Positions 27,224 to 35,342 of a stretch of DNA of 47,994 nt are shown here, one piece after another. Numbering within the stretch: the first letter of the stretch is position 1; each line of letters begins with the position of its first letter. Under the pieces are notes generated by a model, which did not search any database, was not told the DNA's origin, and was given only the letters and a program-made list of their open reading frames with translations. The stretch is from assembly GCF_003574465.1 (NCBI RefSeq), contig NZ_QOWC01000033.1, forward strand, positions 1 through 47,994. Reading direction: 5' to 3'. Source of the stretch: Methylobacterium crusticola (GTDB lineage: Bacteria > Pseudomonadota > Alphaproteobacteria > Rhizobiales > Beijerinckiaceae). Both the position numbers and the translations under genes were made by a program.

Positions 27224-28552
27224 ATGCTGTGGATCGGAGCGGCCGTCCTGGCCGCCGTGCTGCTGCGCCCCGCGGCGGCCGACGCGCAGGCGGCCGAGCC
27301 GCGCTGGGTCACGGCCTGGGCGGCCTCCGTCCAGGGTCCCTACCCGGTCGGCAACCCGTCGGCGCAGCCCGACCAGGCCTTCGCCTTCCCGGACCCCCGC
27401 GAGGGCGCCCGCGACCAGACCCTGCGGCTCGTGCTGCGGCCCGACGCCTGGGGGCGGCAGGCCCGCCTGCGCGTCTCGAACGCCTTCGGGACGCGGCCCC
27501 TCACCCTCGACGGCGTCCATGCCGGCCTGCACCTCGGCGGCGGCGCCGTGGTGCCGGGCACCAACCGGCCGGTCCTGTTCGGCGGGCAGGCCCGCGTGAC
27601 CGTTCCGCCCGGGGGCGAGGCCTGGTCCGATCCCGTCGCGCTGCCCTTCGCGGCCGATCCGGACGCCCCCCTGCTCGCCGGCCGCAAGCTCGCGGTCTCG
27701 TTGCACGTCGCCGGCGCCAGCGGCCCGATGACCTGGCACGCCAAGGCGCTCCAGACCTCCTACGTCACCGCCCCCGGCGCCGGCGCCCGGGGCGCCGAGG
27801 AGGGCGAGGCCGCCTTCCCGTACGCGACCGCCTCGTGGTTCTTCCTCGACGCCGTCGACATGGCGGCGACGGCGCCGACGCCCGTCGTGGTGGCGTTCGG
27901 CGACTCGATCACCGACGGCACCGCCTCGACCATGAACGGCGACGACCGCTGGCCCGACGTACTCTCGCGCCGCCTGCACGCCCTGCGCGGCAACCGGGTC
28001 GCGGTCGTCAACGCGGGCATCGGCGGCAACCAGGTCGTCGGCCCGGCGCAGTACGGGCCGGACGCGCCCTTCCCGGGCGGTCCCTCCGCGCTCGCGCGGC
28101 TCGACCGGGACGTGATCCGCCTCTCGGGCGTCGCCAGCGTGATCTGGCTCGAGGGCATCAACGACTTCAGCCGCAACGGCGAGGCCACGCTCGCGGCGGT
28201 CGAGGCCGGGATGCGCGAGGGCGTGGCGCACCTGCGCGCCGGCATCCCGGGCGTGCGGGTCGTCGGCGCCACCCTGACGAGCGCGAAGGGCAGCACGAGC
28301 CCCGCCCACGGGCATCCCGAGCAGGACGAGAAGCGCCGCGGCCTCAACGCCTTCATCCGCGGCTCGGGCCTGTTCGACGCCGTGGCGGACTTCGACGCGG
28401 CGACCCTCGACCCGGGGACGGGCTCCCTGCGCCCCGAGATGGTCCCGGAGAGCACCACCGGCGGCAGGGGCGACCGCCTCCACCCCAACCGCGCCGGCTA
28501 CGTGGCGATGGGGTCGGGCCTCGACCCGGCCGCGGTGCTGCCCGGCCCCTGA
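27224..28552 (+). CDS. Secreted SGNH/GDSL-family hydrolase
   Basis: This 442-residue secreted esterase or lipase-like hydrolase carries a signal peptide (AAVLAAVLLRPAAADAQA) with cleavage near residue 23. Residues about 25-215 form a beta-rich N-terminal domain. The SGNH catalytic domain follows: VVVAFGDSITDGTAS (block I, nucleophile Ser), NAGIGGNQVVG (block II Gly), LEGINDF (block III Asn), and DRLHPNRAGY (block V Asp and His). All four blocks are present, so activity is likely. GGGAGGACG precedes the ATG. Substrate is unknown; acetylated polysaccharide or lipid esters are typical of the family. Confidence 0.9.
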   Translation: MLWIGAAVLAAVLLRPAAADAQAAEPRWVTAWAASVQGPYPVGNPSAQPDQAFAFPDPREGARDQTLRLVLRPDAWGRQARLRVSNAFGTRPLTLDGVHAGLHLGGGAVVPGTNRPVLFGGQARVTVPPGGEAWSDPVALPFAADPDAPLLAGRKLAVSLHVAGASGPMTWHAKALQTSYVTAPGAGARGAEEGEAAFPYATASWFFLDAVDMAATAPTPVVVAFGDSITDGTASTMNGDDRWPDVLSRRLHALRGNRVAVVNAGIGGNQVVGPAQYGPDAPFPGGPSALARLDRDVIRLSGVASVIWLEGINDFSRNGEATLAAVEAGMREGVAHLRAGIPGVRVVGATLTSAKGSTSPAHGHPEQDEKRRGLNAFIRGSGLFDAVADFDAATLDPGTGSLRPEMVPESTTGGRGDRLHPNRAGYVAMGSGLDPAAVLPGP

Positions 28553-28588
28553 GGGCGGGCCGGGCGTCGGGGCGGCTGCTGCCGCCCT

Positions 28589-29044
28589 TCAGGCCCTGGC
28601 GTAGAGCCGGTCGGCCCGGCTCTCGAACGCGTCGGTGAACTTGCGGAAGGCCCGGTCGAACATCTTGCCCATCAGGAGCCCGAGGGCGAGGCTCTTGAAC
28701 TCGTAGGTGATGTAGAACTCGACCACGCAGCCCCCGCCCGGGGCCTCGCGGAAGGTCCAGCGGTTCTCGAGGTGGCGGAACGGGCCGTCGATGTACTCGG
28801 CGACGATGCGGAAGTTGGGGCGGTCGAGGCGCACCCGGGTGGTGAAGTGCTCCGAGATCGCCTTGTAGCCGACGCCCATGTCGGCGACGAGCACCTGGGT
28901 GCCGTCCTCGCCCTCCTGCCGGCGCAGCACCCGCAGGGACTCGCAGAGGGGCAGGAATTCCGGGTAGCGCTCCACGTCGGCCACGAGGTCGAACATCTCG
29001 GCCGGGCTGTGCCGGACGGTGCGGGTGGTGCGGAAGTTCGGCAT
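28589..29044 (-). CDS. Coenzyme Q-binding protein, Coq10/RatA START family
   Basis: This 151-residue START-domain protein is of the Coq10/RatA type, which binds ubiquinone and supports respiratory electron transfer in related systems. Family features are FRTTRTVRHSPAEMFDLVAD, VERYPEFLPLC near residue 28, the MGVGYKAISEHFTTRVRLD strand pair, and the long C-terminal helix FKSLALGLLMGKMFDRAFRK. ATG 29044 lies eight bases downstream of the lipA stop, so the two are co-transcribed. RatA toxin naming in E. coli should not be read as a toxin here; no partner is seen. Confidence 0.9.
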   Translation of the reverse strand: MPNFRTTRTVRHSPAEMFDLVADVERYPEFLPLCESLRVLRRQEGEDGTQVLVADMGVGYKAISEHFTTRVRLDRPNFRIVAEYIDGPFRHLENRWTFREAPGGGCVVEFYITYEFKSLALGLLMGKMFDRAFRKFTDAFESRADRLYARA

Positions 29045-29051
29045 GGTCGCT

Positions 29052-30014
29052 CTAACGGGTTCCGATCCGGTCGCGCCGGGCCTGCTGCAACCGGGCGAAA
29101 TCCTCGCCGGCATGGTGGGAGGAGCGGGTGAGCGGCGTCGCCGAGACCAGCAGGAAGCCCTTGGCGTAGGCGGTGGTCTCGTAGGCCTTGAAGGCGTCCG
29201 GGGTCACGAAGGCCAGGACCGGGTGGTGCTTCCGCGTCGGCTGCAGGTACTGGCCGATGGTGAGGAAGTCGACCTCGGCCGAGCGCAGGTCGTCCATGAG
29301 CTGGAGCACCTCGTTGCGCTCCTCGCCGAGGCCCACCATGATGCCGGACTTCGTGAACAGGGTCGGGTCGAGCTCCTTCGCCCGCTGCAGCAGGCGGATG
29401 GAGTGGAAGTAGCGGGCGCCGGGGCGGACCGTGAGGTACTTCGACGGCACGGTCTCGAGGTTGTGGTTGAACACGTCGGGGCGGGCCGCGACCACCGCCT
29501 CGAGGGCGCCGTCCTTGCGCAGGAAGTCGGGGGTCAGCACCTCGATGGTGGTGCCGGGGCTCTCGGCCCGGATCGCCCCGATCACCGCCGCGAAGTGGGC
29601 CGCGCCCCCGTCGGCGAGGTCGTCGCGGTCGACCGAGGTGATCACCACGTGGTGCAGGCCGAGCTTGCGCACCGCCTCCGCCACCCGGCCGGGCTCCTCG
29701 GCGTCGAGGGCCTCCGGCATCCCGGTGCGCACGTTGCAGAAGGCGCAGGCCCGCGTGCAGGTGTCGCCCATGATCATGAAGGTGGCGTGCTTCTTCTCCC
29801 AGCACTCGCCGATGTTGGGGCAGCCCGCCTCCTCGCAGACCGTGACGAGGCCGTTCTCGCGCACGATCGCGTGGGTCTCGGCCCACTTGGGCGAGCCCGG
29901 CGCCTTGACGCGGATCCAGTCCGGCTTGCGCAGGATCGGCTGGTCGGGCCGGTGCGCCTTCTCCGGATGACGCGGCCGCTGGTCGTTGCGCAGGAGGTCG
30001 AGGACGACAGCCAT
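29052..30014 (-). CDS. lipA: Lipoyl synthase LipA
   Basis: This 320-residue radical-SAM enzyme inserts two sulfurs into octanoyl groups to form lipoyl cofactors. The auxiliary cluster Cys motif is [13 protein letters not shown]. The radical-SAM motif is [20 protein letters not shown], with three Cys in CxxxCxxC spacing. The C-terminus has [10 protein letters not shown] with the conserved RSSxHA. Its product is required by the PDH lipoyl domains encoded at 45.6-48 kb in this window. lipA is followed at once by coq10, as in other alphaproteobacteria. Confidence 0.97.
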   Translation of the reverse strand: MAVVLDLLRNDQRPRHPEKAHRPDQPILRKPDWIRVKAPGSPKWAETHAIVRENGLVTVCEEAGCPNIGECWEKKHATFMIMGDTCTRACAFCNVRTGMPEALDAEEPGRVAEAVRKLGLHHVVITSVDRDDLADGGAAHFAAVIGAIRAESPGTTIEVLTPDFLRKDGALEAVVAARPDVFNHNLETVPSKYLTVRPGARYFHSIRLLQRAKELDPTLFTKSGIMVGLGEERNEVLQLMDDLRSAEVDFLTIGQYLQPTRKHHPVLAFVTPDAFKAYETTAYAKGFLLVSATPLTRSSHHAGEDFARLQQARRDRIGTR

Positions 30015-30173
30015 GGAGGGATGGGCCCGGCGGAAGCGCCCGCGAACCCCTCGCGGCGCGGCCCTGACTTAAGGTGTCCGCGCCCCCGGGGCAAATGGGG
30101 CGTGACGCGCCGCCGCGTGCCGCCCCGCCGCCGGCCTCCGGCCTCCGGCCGCTCCGGGCCGGCGTGCCGGCCG

Positions 30174-30464
30174 TCAGTACGTCGACCGCTGCCCGCGGAC
30201 GGCCCGGAAGACCGTGATGACGATGATGGCGCCGACCGTGGCGGAGATCAGGTTGCGCCAGAAGCCGAAGATCGGGATGTGGAACTGCGCCGCCAGGAAA
30301 TTGCCGACGAGGCCGCCGATGATCCCCATCACGATGTTGGCCAGCAGGCCCATGTTGGAGGAGGTGAACTTCTCCGCGAGCCAGCCCGCCAGCGCCCCGA
30401 TGACGATCGCCATCAGGAAGCCCACGCCCGGCTGCCCGAGCGCCCCGTACACGTGCCCGTCCAT
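30174..30464 (-). CDS. GlsB/YeaQ/YmgE family stress-response membrane protein
   Basis: This 96-residue small inner-membrane protein is of the transglycosylase-associated (GlsB/YeaQ/YmgE) family, commonly induced in stationary phase and general stress. Three membrane segments are seen: FLMAIVIGALAGWLAEKF, LLANIVMGIIGGLVGNFLAA and LISATVGAIIVITVFRAV. The glycine-rich helices are a family hallmark. The function is not established. An EcfG-like promoter about 90-110 bases upstream agrees with a stress role. Confidence 0.9.
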   Translation of the reverse strand: MDGHVYGALGQPGVGFLMAIVIGALAGWLAEKFTSSNMGLLANIVMGIIGGLVGNFLAAQFHIPIFGFWRNLISATVGAIIVITVFRAVRGQRSTY

Positions 30465-30551
30465 GTAGTGTCCCCTTGCGTGAAGCCCTGCACGGCTGCG
30501 CGGGCCGGCCCGAGGCCCGCGAGCGGGGCCGCTCGCGGGCCCCCGGCACCT

Positions 30552-30577
30552 AACGGCGACGGCGCGGCCCCGGTTGC
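30552..30577 (-). promoter_or_regulatory. EcfG-like general stress promoter of the GlsB/YeaQ gene
   Basis: On the minus strand GCAACC (30572-30577) is followed after 16 bases by CGTT (30552-30555). The EcfG consensus of alphaproteobacteria is GGAAC-N16/17-CGTT, so there is one mismatch in the -35 box. Transcription would start about 80 bases before the gene. Confidence 0.4.
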
Positions 30578-30648
30578 ATCGCCGCGCCGGCCCGGTGCCG
30601 CAGGGGCAGGCCGGCGCGGGACGCGGCAGCTCCCTGCGGCGGCGTCCC

Positions 30649-31593
30649 TCAGGGCCCCGGGCCCGGCCACGTGCCGAGGCAGAAGCGGACCGCCTGGCTC
30701 ACCGTGGCGGGCAGCACCGACATGTGGGTCTCCCCGCGCACCTCCGCGAACGCGGCCTCGATGCCCGCGAGGCCCCGCAGGCGCTCCACCATGCGGCGGG
30801 CATCCGCCACGAGTCCCTCCTGCTCGCACCCGCCCACCGTGACGAGCACGCGCCTTCCCGCCGGCCCGCCGCCCGAAGCGGCGAAGCGCTCGGCCGATCG
30901 CAGCAGGATGCCGTCCTCCCACCCGACCGACGGGCTCGCGGCGACCCAGTGGGTGAAGGCCTCCGGCCGGTTGAACAGGGCGTAGAGCACGAACAGGCCG
31001 CCGAAGGAGTGGCCGTAGATCCCCTGGCGCCCCGCGTCGACGGGCAGCCGGCGCGCGACCGCGGGCCTCAGGTCGGACTCGAGGAAGGAGAGGAAGCGCG
31101 CGGCGCCGCCGGTGCGGACCTCCGGCCCGCCGGGCGCGAAGGGCGGATAGGTCCGGCCGGGCGGCGGGCTGAGGTCGAAGCCGCGGCGCAGGGCGTCGTA
31201 GGGCGCCTCGGTCGGGTAGCCGACCGCCACGAGGACCGCCCTCGCCGTGCCGGTCCCGCCCGGATAGGCCTCCTGGACCCGCAGGGCGTCGACGGCCGTG
31301 GCGAAGACGGCGTTGCCGTCGAGGAGGTAGAGGACGGGCCAGCCGGCCTCCGGCGCCGCGCCGGCGGGCCGGCGCAGGAAGATGCGGTACGGCGCGCCGC
31401 CGGCCGCGGGCGCGAGGTCGAACCGCACCGCGCCCGGCAGGGTCACGGGCTCGTCGTGCGGGGGGCTTTGGCGCGAGGGGCTTTGGCGCGGAGCGCTGTC
31501 TCGCGAGGGGCTTTCTCGCGAGGGGTCGTCGGGCGGGGCGGCGCCGGTCGCGGGGCCCTGCGGCGGCCCGTCCCGCGGCGCCCGCCCGCTCAA
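30649..31593 (-). CDS. Alpha/beta-hydrolase of the putative esterase (Fes/IroE-like) family
   Basis: This serine esterase has about 314 residues from a TTG start. The catalytic Ser sits in GIYGHSFGGLFVLYALFNRP; PVLYLLDGNAVFAT is the strand with oxyanion residues; the His probably lies in RGETHMSVLP. The family includes siderophore esterases, but no siderophore genes are near. TTG 31593 overlaps the kinase stop (TTGA). GTG 31446 is the alternative and would remove a Pro/Ser/Arg-rich tail coded by 15-base repeats. No signal peptide is seen from either start, so the enzyme is probably cytoplasmic. It forms an operon with the upstream kinase. Confidence 0.8.
   Translation of the reverse strand: MSGRAPRDGPPQGPATGAAPPDDPSRESPSRDSAPRQSPSRQSPPHDEPVTLPGAVRFDLAPAAGGAPYRIFLRRPAGAAPEAGWPVLYLLDGNAVFATAVDALRVQEAYPGGTGTARAVLVAVGYPTEAPYDALRRGFDLSPPPGRTYPPFAPGGPEVRTGGAARFLSFLESDLRPAVARRLPVDAGRQGIYGHSFGGLFVLYALFNRPEAFTHWVAASPSVGWEDGILLRSAERFAASGGGPAGRRVLVTVGGCEQEGLVADARRMVERLRGLAGIEAAFAEVRGETHMSVLPATVSQAVRFCLGTWPGPGP
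31464..31523 (-). repeat. 15-bp tandem repeat at the esterase N-terminus, four units
   Basis: Units start at 31464, 31479, 31494 and 31509. On the minus strand they encode a pentapeptide pattern such as PSRES, PSRDS, APRQS and PSRQS. The unit keeps the reading frame. It lies between two possible esterase start codons, so it may be either a low-complexity tail or untranslated leader. Confidence 0.65.
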
Positions 31594-32630
31594 TAGTGCG
31601 GCACCGTGCGGCGCTCCACCAGGGGCGCCTCCATGCGGAAGTGCAGGCCCGTGGGCTTGAAGTCGAAGCGGATGTCGGCCCCGCACTGCACCGTCAGCAC
31701 GCGCTGGAGCAGGGTCGAGCCGAACCCCCGGCGGGTCGGCTCCCGGGTGTGGGGACCGCCGCGCTCGGTCCAGTCGAGGCGCAGGCTGCGGCCGGCCCCG
31801 GCCTGGGCGATGCTCCAGCTCACCGCGATGTGCCCCTCCGGCACCGAGAGCGCGCCGTGCTTGGCGGCGTTGGTGGTCAGCTCGTGGATCGCCATCCCGG
31901 TCGGCACCGCGAGGTCGGCCGTCAGCTCGACCGCCGGCCCCTCCAGGGCGATGCGCCGGCCGGAGGCGTCGTTGTAGGGGCCGAGCTCGTTCTCCAGCAT
32001 CTCCTGGAGCGAGGCCATCTGCCAGTAATCCTCGGTCAGGAGGTTGTGGGTCTTGGCGAGCGAGATCACCCGGGCCGAGAAGCTCTGGTAGAACCCCTCG
32101 ACGCTGGTGGCCGAGCGGGCCGAGGCCCCGAGCAGGGCCTGCACGGTGGCGAGCGTGTTCTTCACCCGGTGGTGCAGCTCGCGGATCAGCAGGGCCTGGC
32201 GCTCGGCGGTCTGCTGGCGCTCGTGCAGGAAGGCCGCGGCCTCGCGCTGGCGCCGGCGCGCCCGCACGGCGAAGCGGGCCGCCGTGACGAGGGTCGCGGG
32301 GTGGAACGGCCGCTCCAGCAGGGTGACGTTGCCGAGGGATTCCATCAGGCCCGGGTCGGGCGGCGTGCCCCGCAGGGTCAGGAGCACGAACGGGTAGTCC
32401 GACCACGGCTCCTGCCCGGCGATGAAGGCCGCCAGCGCCTGCCGGTCGACGGCCAGCAGGGCCTCCTCGGTGATGACCGCGCAGCTGCCCGCGCCGAGCT
32501 CGGCCACGAGCCCGGGCAGCGAGGCGCAGGTCCGCGACCGGATGCCGGCCTCGGAGAGGATCGCGGTCGCGACCGCGGCGTCGCGGCCCGAAGGGGCGAG
32601 AACCAGGACCGGAGGGTCACTCTCTCTCAT
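31590..32630 (-). CDS. HWE-type sensor histidine kinase with degenerate receiver domain
   Basis: This 346-residue soluble protein has residues about 6-125 folding like a receiver domain, but the phospho-acceptor region reads CAVITEEALL with no Asp, and the conserved Lys is Arg (LLERPF). It is therefore probably a pseudo-receiver. The kinase part has the HWE/HisKA_2 box IRELHHRVKNTLATVQALLG, with His 154 the likely phospho-site, and an ATP-binding region with GMAIHELTTNAAKHGALS and RGFGSTLLQRVL. Such kinases often pair with KaiC-like ATPases; a broken one lies immediately upstream and overlaps the start by 14 bases. HWE kinases in alphaproteobacteria frequently feed the general stress response. 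Confidence 0.88.
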   Translation of the reverse strand: MRESDPPVLVLAPSGRDAAVATAILSEAGIRSRTCASLPGLVAELGAGSCAVITEEALLAVDRQALAAFIAGQEPWSDYPFVLLTLRGTPPDPGLMESLGNVTLLERPFHPATLVTAARFAVRARRRQREAAAFLHERQQTAERQALLIRELHHRVKNTLATVQALLGASARSATSVEGFYQSFSARVISLAKTHNLLTEDYWQMASLQEMLENELGPYNDASGRRIALEGPAVELTADLAVPTGMAIHELTTNAAKHGALSVPEGHIAVSWSIAQAGAGRSLRLDWTERGGPHTREPTRRGFGSTLLQRVLTVQCGADIRFDFKPTGLHFRMEAPLVERRTVPHY

Positions 32631-33217
32631 CGGTGTTCCGGTCGGCCGCGTCCTGCCGGGCCAGGGGCTGGCCGGGCTTGCCCTCGAAGGTCGGCACGCC
32701 GGTCAGGACACCCCGAGAGGCCGTGAGCGGCTCGCCGACACGCAAACCCCCGCCGTCGATCCCGAGTTCCCGAATGGTGTCCTGGTGCGGTCCCGCCCGC
32801 TTCTTGACCACGCGGACGGCCCGGCGCAAGTGCCCGGACGCCTCGACGAAGCGAAACAGCACGATGGTGTCGCTGAGGTAGGTCAGGTCGACGGTCGCCG
32901 ACATCTGGCCGGCGGGCCCGTGCCGGGCGGGGACCAGCAGCGTCGTCACGCCCTGCTGGTTGAGGTTAAGCCAGGAGCTCATGCCTCTGGAGGAGCAGGA
33001 ACTGCGCCCCGGGCCTCGCGGTGTGGTGGCCCGGCAGCGAGAGGCAGCGCGCGCCCTTGAGCGCGCCGTCGAGCGGGAATTGCGGCGCCGGCGTGGTCTT
33101 GCCCGAGCCGGGCCTGCCCTCGATCAGGCGGGCGCGGTCGGCCGCGCCGCCCTCCAGGATGTCGTCGAGCCCCAGCACGCCGGCCGGGGCCGGGTCGGCA
33201 GGGGATGGTGTCGTCAC
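32617..33217 (-). pseudogene. Degraded KaiC-like RecA-family ATPase
   Basis: Two fragments of a KaiC-type ATPase lie on the minus strand. The 5' part, from GTG 33217, reads PAGVLGLDDILEGGAADRAR and contains Walker A (EGRPGSGKTT). After about 60 residues the homology breaks. The 3' part (32617 to about 32980) reads LNQQGVTTLLVPARHGPAGQ, VVKKRAGPHQDTIRELGIDG and ASRGVLTGVPTF, the usual C-terminus. Intact relatives have roughly 480-500 residues, so the centre is deleted. The fragments are also in different frames, meeting at about 32970-32982 (HELLA then WLNLNQQG). The gene is not functional as an ATPase. Confidence 0.8.
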
Positions 33218-33357
33218 GGACGGGAGCGGTCGGCAGGAGAGGCCTGTCCGTCCCGCCCCCGCCAGATGGCGCACCCGCCTGCACCCCGTCCCGACGGCCG
33301 GCCCCGCCGCCGCGAAGCTTCGGCGGCCGGCCCAGGCCGCCGGAATCGGGGTCTGTA

Positions 33358-33387
33358 TTGACGTGACCGCTCGTAATGCGATGTTAT
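33358..33387 (+). promoter_or_regulatory. Sigma-70-like promoter
   Basis: TTGACG (33358-33363) and TGTTAT (33382-33387) are separated by 18 bases in a less GC-rich stretch of the 324-base gap between the KaiC remnant and the gene at 33542. It would give that gene a leader of about 150 bases. Confidence 0.45.
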
Positions 33388-33541
33388 GCCTGCAAGACCT
33401 AACGTCATGGGTCGGGCGAATACGGTTTCGTGTGCGCGGGAGCACATCCCGAACCGGTGCATCTTGTTAGACCGTGGTACGGCTCCAGGGCGTGTCCCTC
33501 GCCGGGTGACGCGTCCCGCAAACCGCCTCAGGGGGTGTTCG

Positions 33542-34024
33542 ATGGGCAACCCGCAGCTCCATCACCACGCCGACGGCTCGGTCCACTACACCTATTGCTG
33601 GCCCGAGACCGTCGAGGCCCTGCCGGCCTGCGAGCCTCCCGCCGCGGCGGGGTGGGGCTCGCGCCTCCGGTCGGGCGCCGGCGTGGGAACGGCGGCCCTC
33701 GGGCTCGCCGTCGCGGCGTTCTGGCTGACCATGCTGGGCGATCCGCCGGTCTCCCGGGCCGCCCTGCCGCGGTCCGCCGACGTCTGCGCCAATGCCGGCC
33801 ACGCGGTGCGGGTCTGGTTCGAGGCCGAGACCGCGCGCCGGGCCCGGGTCGGGTCGTCGCCGAACCAGAACGCCTTCAACAGCCTCCTGCTCTGGTACCG
33901 CTCCGCCGAGAGCGGCTGCGCGGCCGGCAGCACCCGGGAGGCCGTGCGCAGCTTCCAGGCCCTCGAGCGGATGATCGCCGGTCTCGACGGCCGGCGGCAG
34001 GACCGGGAGGACCGCGAGGATTGA
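33542..34024 (+). CDS. Hypothetical single-pass membrane protein
   Basis: This 160-residue protein of unknown family begins HHHADGSVHYTYCWPETVEA, followed by one probable membrane helix at about residues 45-66 (GTAALGLAVAAFWLTMLG). The second half is soluble, with two Cys (VCANAGH and SGCAAG) about 42 residues apart that could form a disulfide if exported, and ends in a charged RRQDREDRED tail. A weak AGGGGGTG precedes the ATG. The gene has a plausible promoter at 33358. No motif permits a functional call. Confidence 0.6.
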   Translation: MGNPQLHHHADGSVHYTYCWPETVEALPACEPPAAAGWGSRLRSGAGVGTAALGLAVAAFWLTMLGDPPVSRAALPRSADVCANAGHAVRVWFEAETARRARVGSSPNQNAFNSLLLWYRSAESGCAAGSTREAVRSFQALERMIAGLDGRRQDREDRED

Positions 34025-34157
34025 GGGCCCGCCCGCTCGCGCGGGCGACGCCCCGATGCGGCGCCCGCCGGGGATCGTGACCTCGGGCTTTCGCCCGGGG
34101 ATCTTGCGCCGGGGGACCGTTCGGGCTTGGCTGTCCCGGGACGACCGGGAGGCGGGG

Positions 34158-34892
34158 ATGGGCGTGGGCTTGGATGGCCTGACCTTCGTGCTGGTGCACG
34201 GGGCCTGGCACGGCGGCTGGTGCTGGGTCCGGGTCGCCGACCGGCTGCGGGCGGCGGGCCACCGGGTCCTCGCCCCCACCTGCACGGGCCTGGGGGAGCG
34301 CGCCCACCTCCTCGACCGCAACCTCACCCTCGACACCTTCGGGCGCGACGTCGCCGGGGTGATCGTGGCGGAGGAGCTGCGGGACGTGATCCTGGTCGGG
34401 CACTCGTTCGGAGGCCTCGCCATCAGCGCCGTCGCGGACGCGATGCCGGAGCGCCTGCGCCACCTCGTCTACCTCGACGCCATGATCGTCGAGCCCGGCC
34501 GGGCGCCGTTCGACGTGCTGCCCCCCGAGGTGGCGGCGGCCCGCCGGCGGGCCGCCGCGGAGTCGAGCGGGTCCCTGAGCCTGCCGGCGCCGCCGGCCGC
34601 GGCCTTCGGGGTCCTCGACCCGGACGATGCCGCCTGGGTGGAGCGGCGCCTGACCCCGCACCCGCTCGGCACCTACGAGAGCCCGCTGACGATCCGCGGC
34701 CCCGTCGGCAACGGGCTGCCCCGCACCTACGTCGACTGCACCGACCCGTCCTATCCGGCCCTCGACGGCGTCAAGGCCTGGGTGCGCCGCCAGCCCGGGT
34801 GGGGCTGGCGCGAGCTCGCGACGGGCCACGACGCCATGGTGAGCGCGCCCGACGCGCTCGCGGCGCTCCTCTGCGGGCTCGGCCGCGCCTGA
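34158..34892 (+). CDS. Alpha/beta-hydrolase (hydroxynitrile lyase/plant esterase-like)
   Basis: This 244-residue alpha/beta-hydrolase starts FVLVHGAWHGGWCWVRVADR, which contains the oxyanion HGAW motif of the hydroxynitrile lyase/methyl-ketone esterase group. The nucleophile elbow is VILVGHSFGGLAISAVAD, and LVYLDAMIVEPG follows. The catalytic His is likely in ATGHDAMVSAPDAL near the C-terminus. GGGAGG precedes the ATG at 34158; an in-frame ATG at 34056 is less likely. Bacterial relatives are esterases of unclear substrate. Confidence 0.88.
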   Translation: MGVGLDGLTFVLVHGAWHGGWCWVRVADRLRAAGHRVLAPTCTGLGERAHLLDRNLTLDTFGRDVAGVIVAEELRDVILVGHSFGGLAISAVADAMPERLRHLVYLDAMIVEPGRAPFDVLPPEVAAARRRAAAESSGSLSLPAPPAAAFGVLDPDDAAWVERRLTPHPLGTYESPLTIRGPVGNGLPRTYVDCTDPSYPALDGVKAWVRRQPGWGWRELATGHDAMVSAPDALAALLCGLGRA

Positions 34893-34952
34893 TCCGCGCG
34901 GCCGGGCGCGCCTCGTCCCCGCGCCCCGGCCGCGGGCTCGAGGGCCGCCGGC

Positions 34953-35237
34953 CTACCCCATGGTCACGGTGGTGTGGGCGGGGTCGATCTCGATCAGCCG
35001 CAGGCCGAAGGCCCGGCCCTCCTGGGCCTCCCAGTCGGCGAGGGCCGCGTTGACCCGGTCGGGTCCGTCCTCCGCGAGGGTGCGGCTGCCGACCGGCTCC
35101 TCGATCGCGTGCATGACGTCGCCCATCAGCCGCTCCCGGGCCGGGCCGTCCGCCGGCCCCGCGGCGCCGCAATAGGCGGCGACGATCTGCTGCGACAAGG
35201 CCTCGATCACGGCCTGGTTCACGAACGTCATGGCCAT
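34953..35237 (-). CDS. Conserved-looking small protein of unknown function
   Basis: This 94-residue acidic protein is not recognised. The N-terminal half is helical (NQAVIEALSQQIVAAYCGAA), and the C-terminal half ends in a strand-like RAFGLRLIEIDPAHTTVTMG. A strong GGAGGAG precedes the ATG at 35237, and codon usage is like the neighbours, which supports a real gene. It converges with the alpha/beta-hydrolase gene. No signal peptide or membrane helix is seen. Confidence 0.6.
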   Translation of the reverse strand: MAMTFVNQAVIEALSQQIVAAYCGAAGPADGPARERLMGDVMHAIEEPVGSRTLAEDGPDRVNAALADWEAQEGRAFGLRLIEIDPAHTTVTMG

Positions 35238-35281
35238 GCCCGTCTCCTCCCCGTGGGGCGCCGGCCGGGTCCCGGTCCGCG

Positions 35282-35303
35282 CCGCGTTGCCCTGACAACG
35301 CGG
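35282..35303. promoter_or_regulatory. Perfect 8-bp inverted repeat
   Basis: CCGCGTTG and CAACGCGG flank a 6-base spacer. The site lies 39 bases after the stop of the gene at 35343 and 45 bases before the start of the gene at 35237, both minus-strand. It could be a terminator for the first or an operator for the second. Confidence 0.4.
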
Positions 35304-35342
35304 CCGAGCCGGCCCGGTGCCGGCGGCCGGTCCCGCGGGGCC

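Noticed and set aside
28589..29044. A RatA-type toxin of a toxin-antitoxin pair.
   Set aside because: The START-domain protein sits in a conserved lipA-coq10 context with no antitoxin; a ubiquinone-binding role is more likely.
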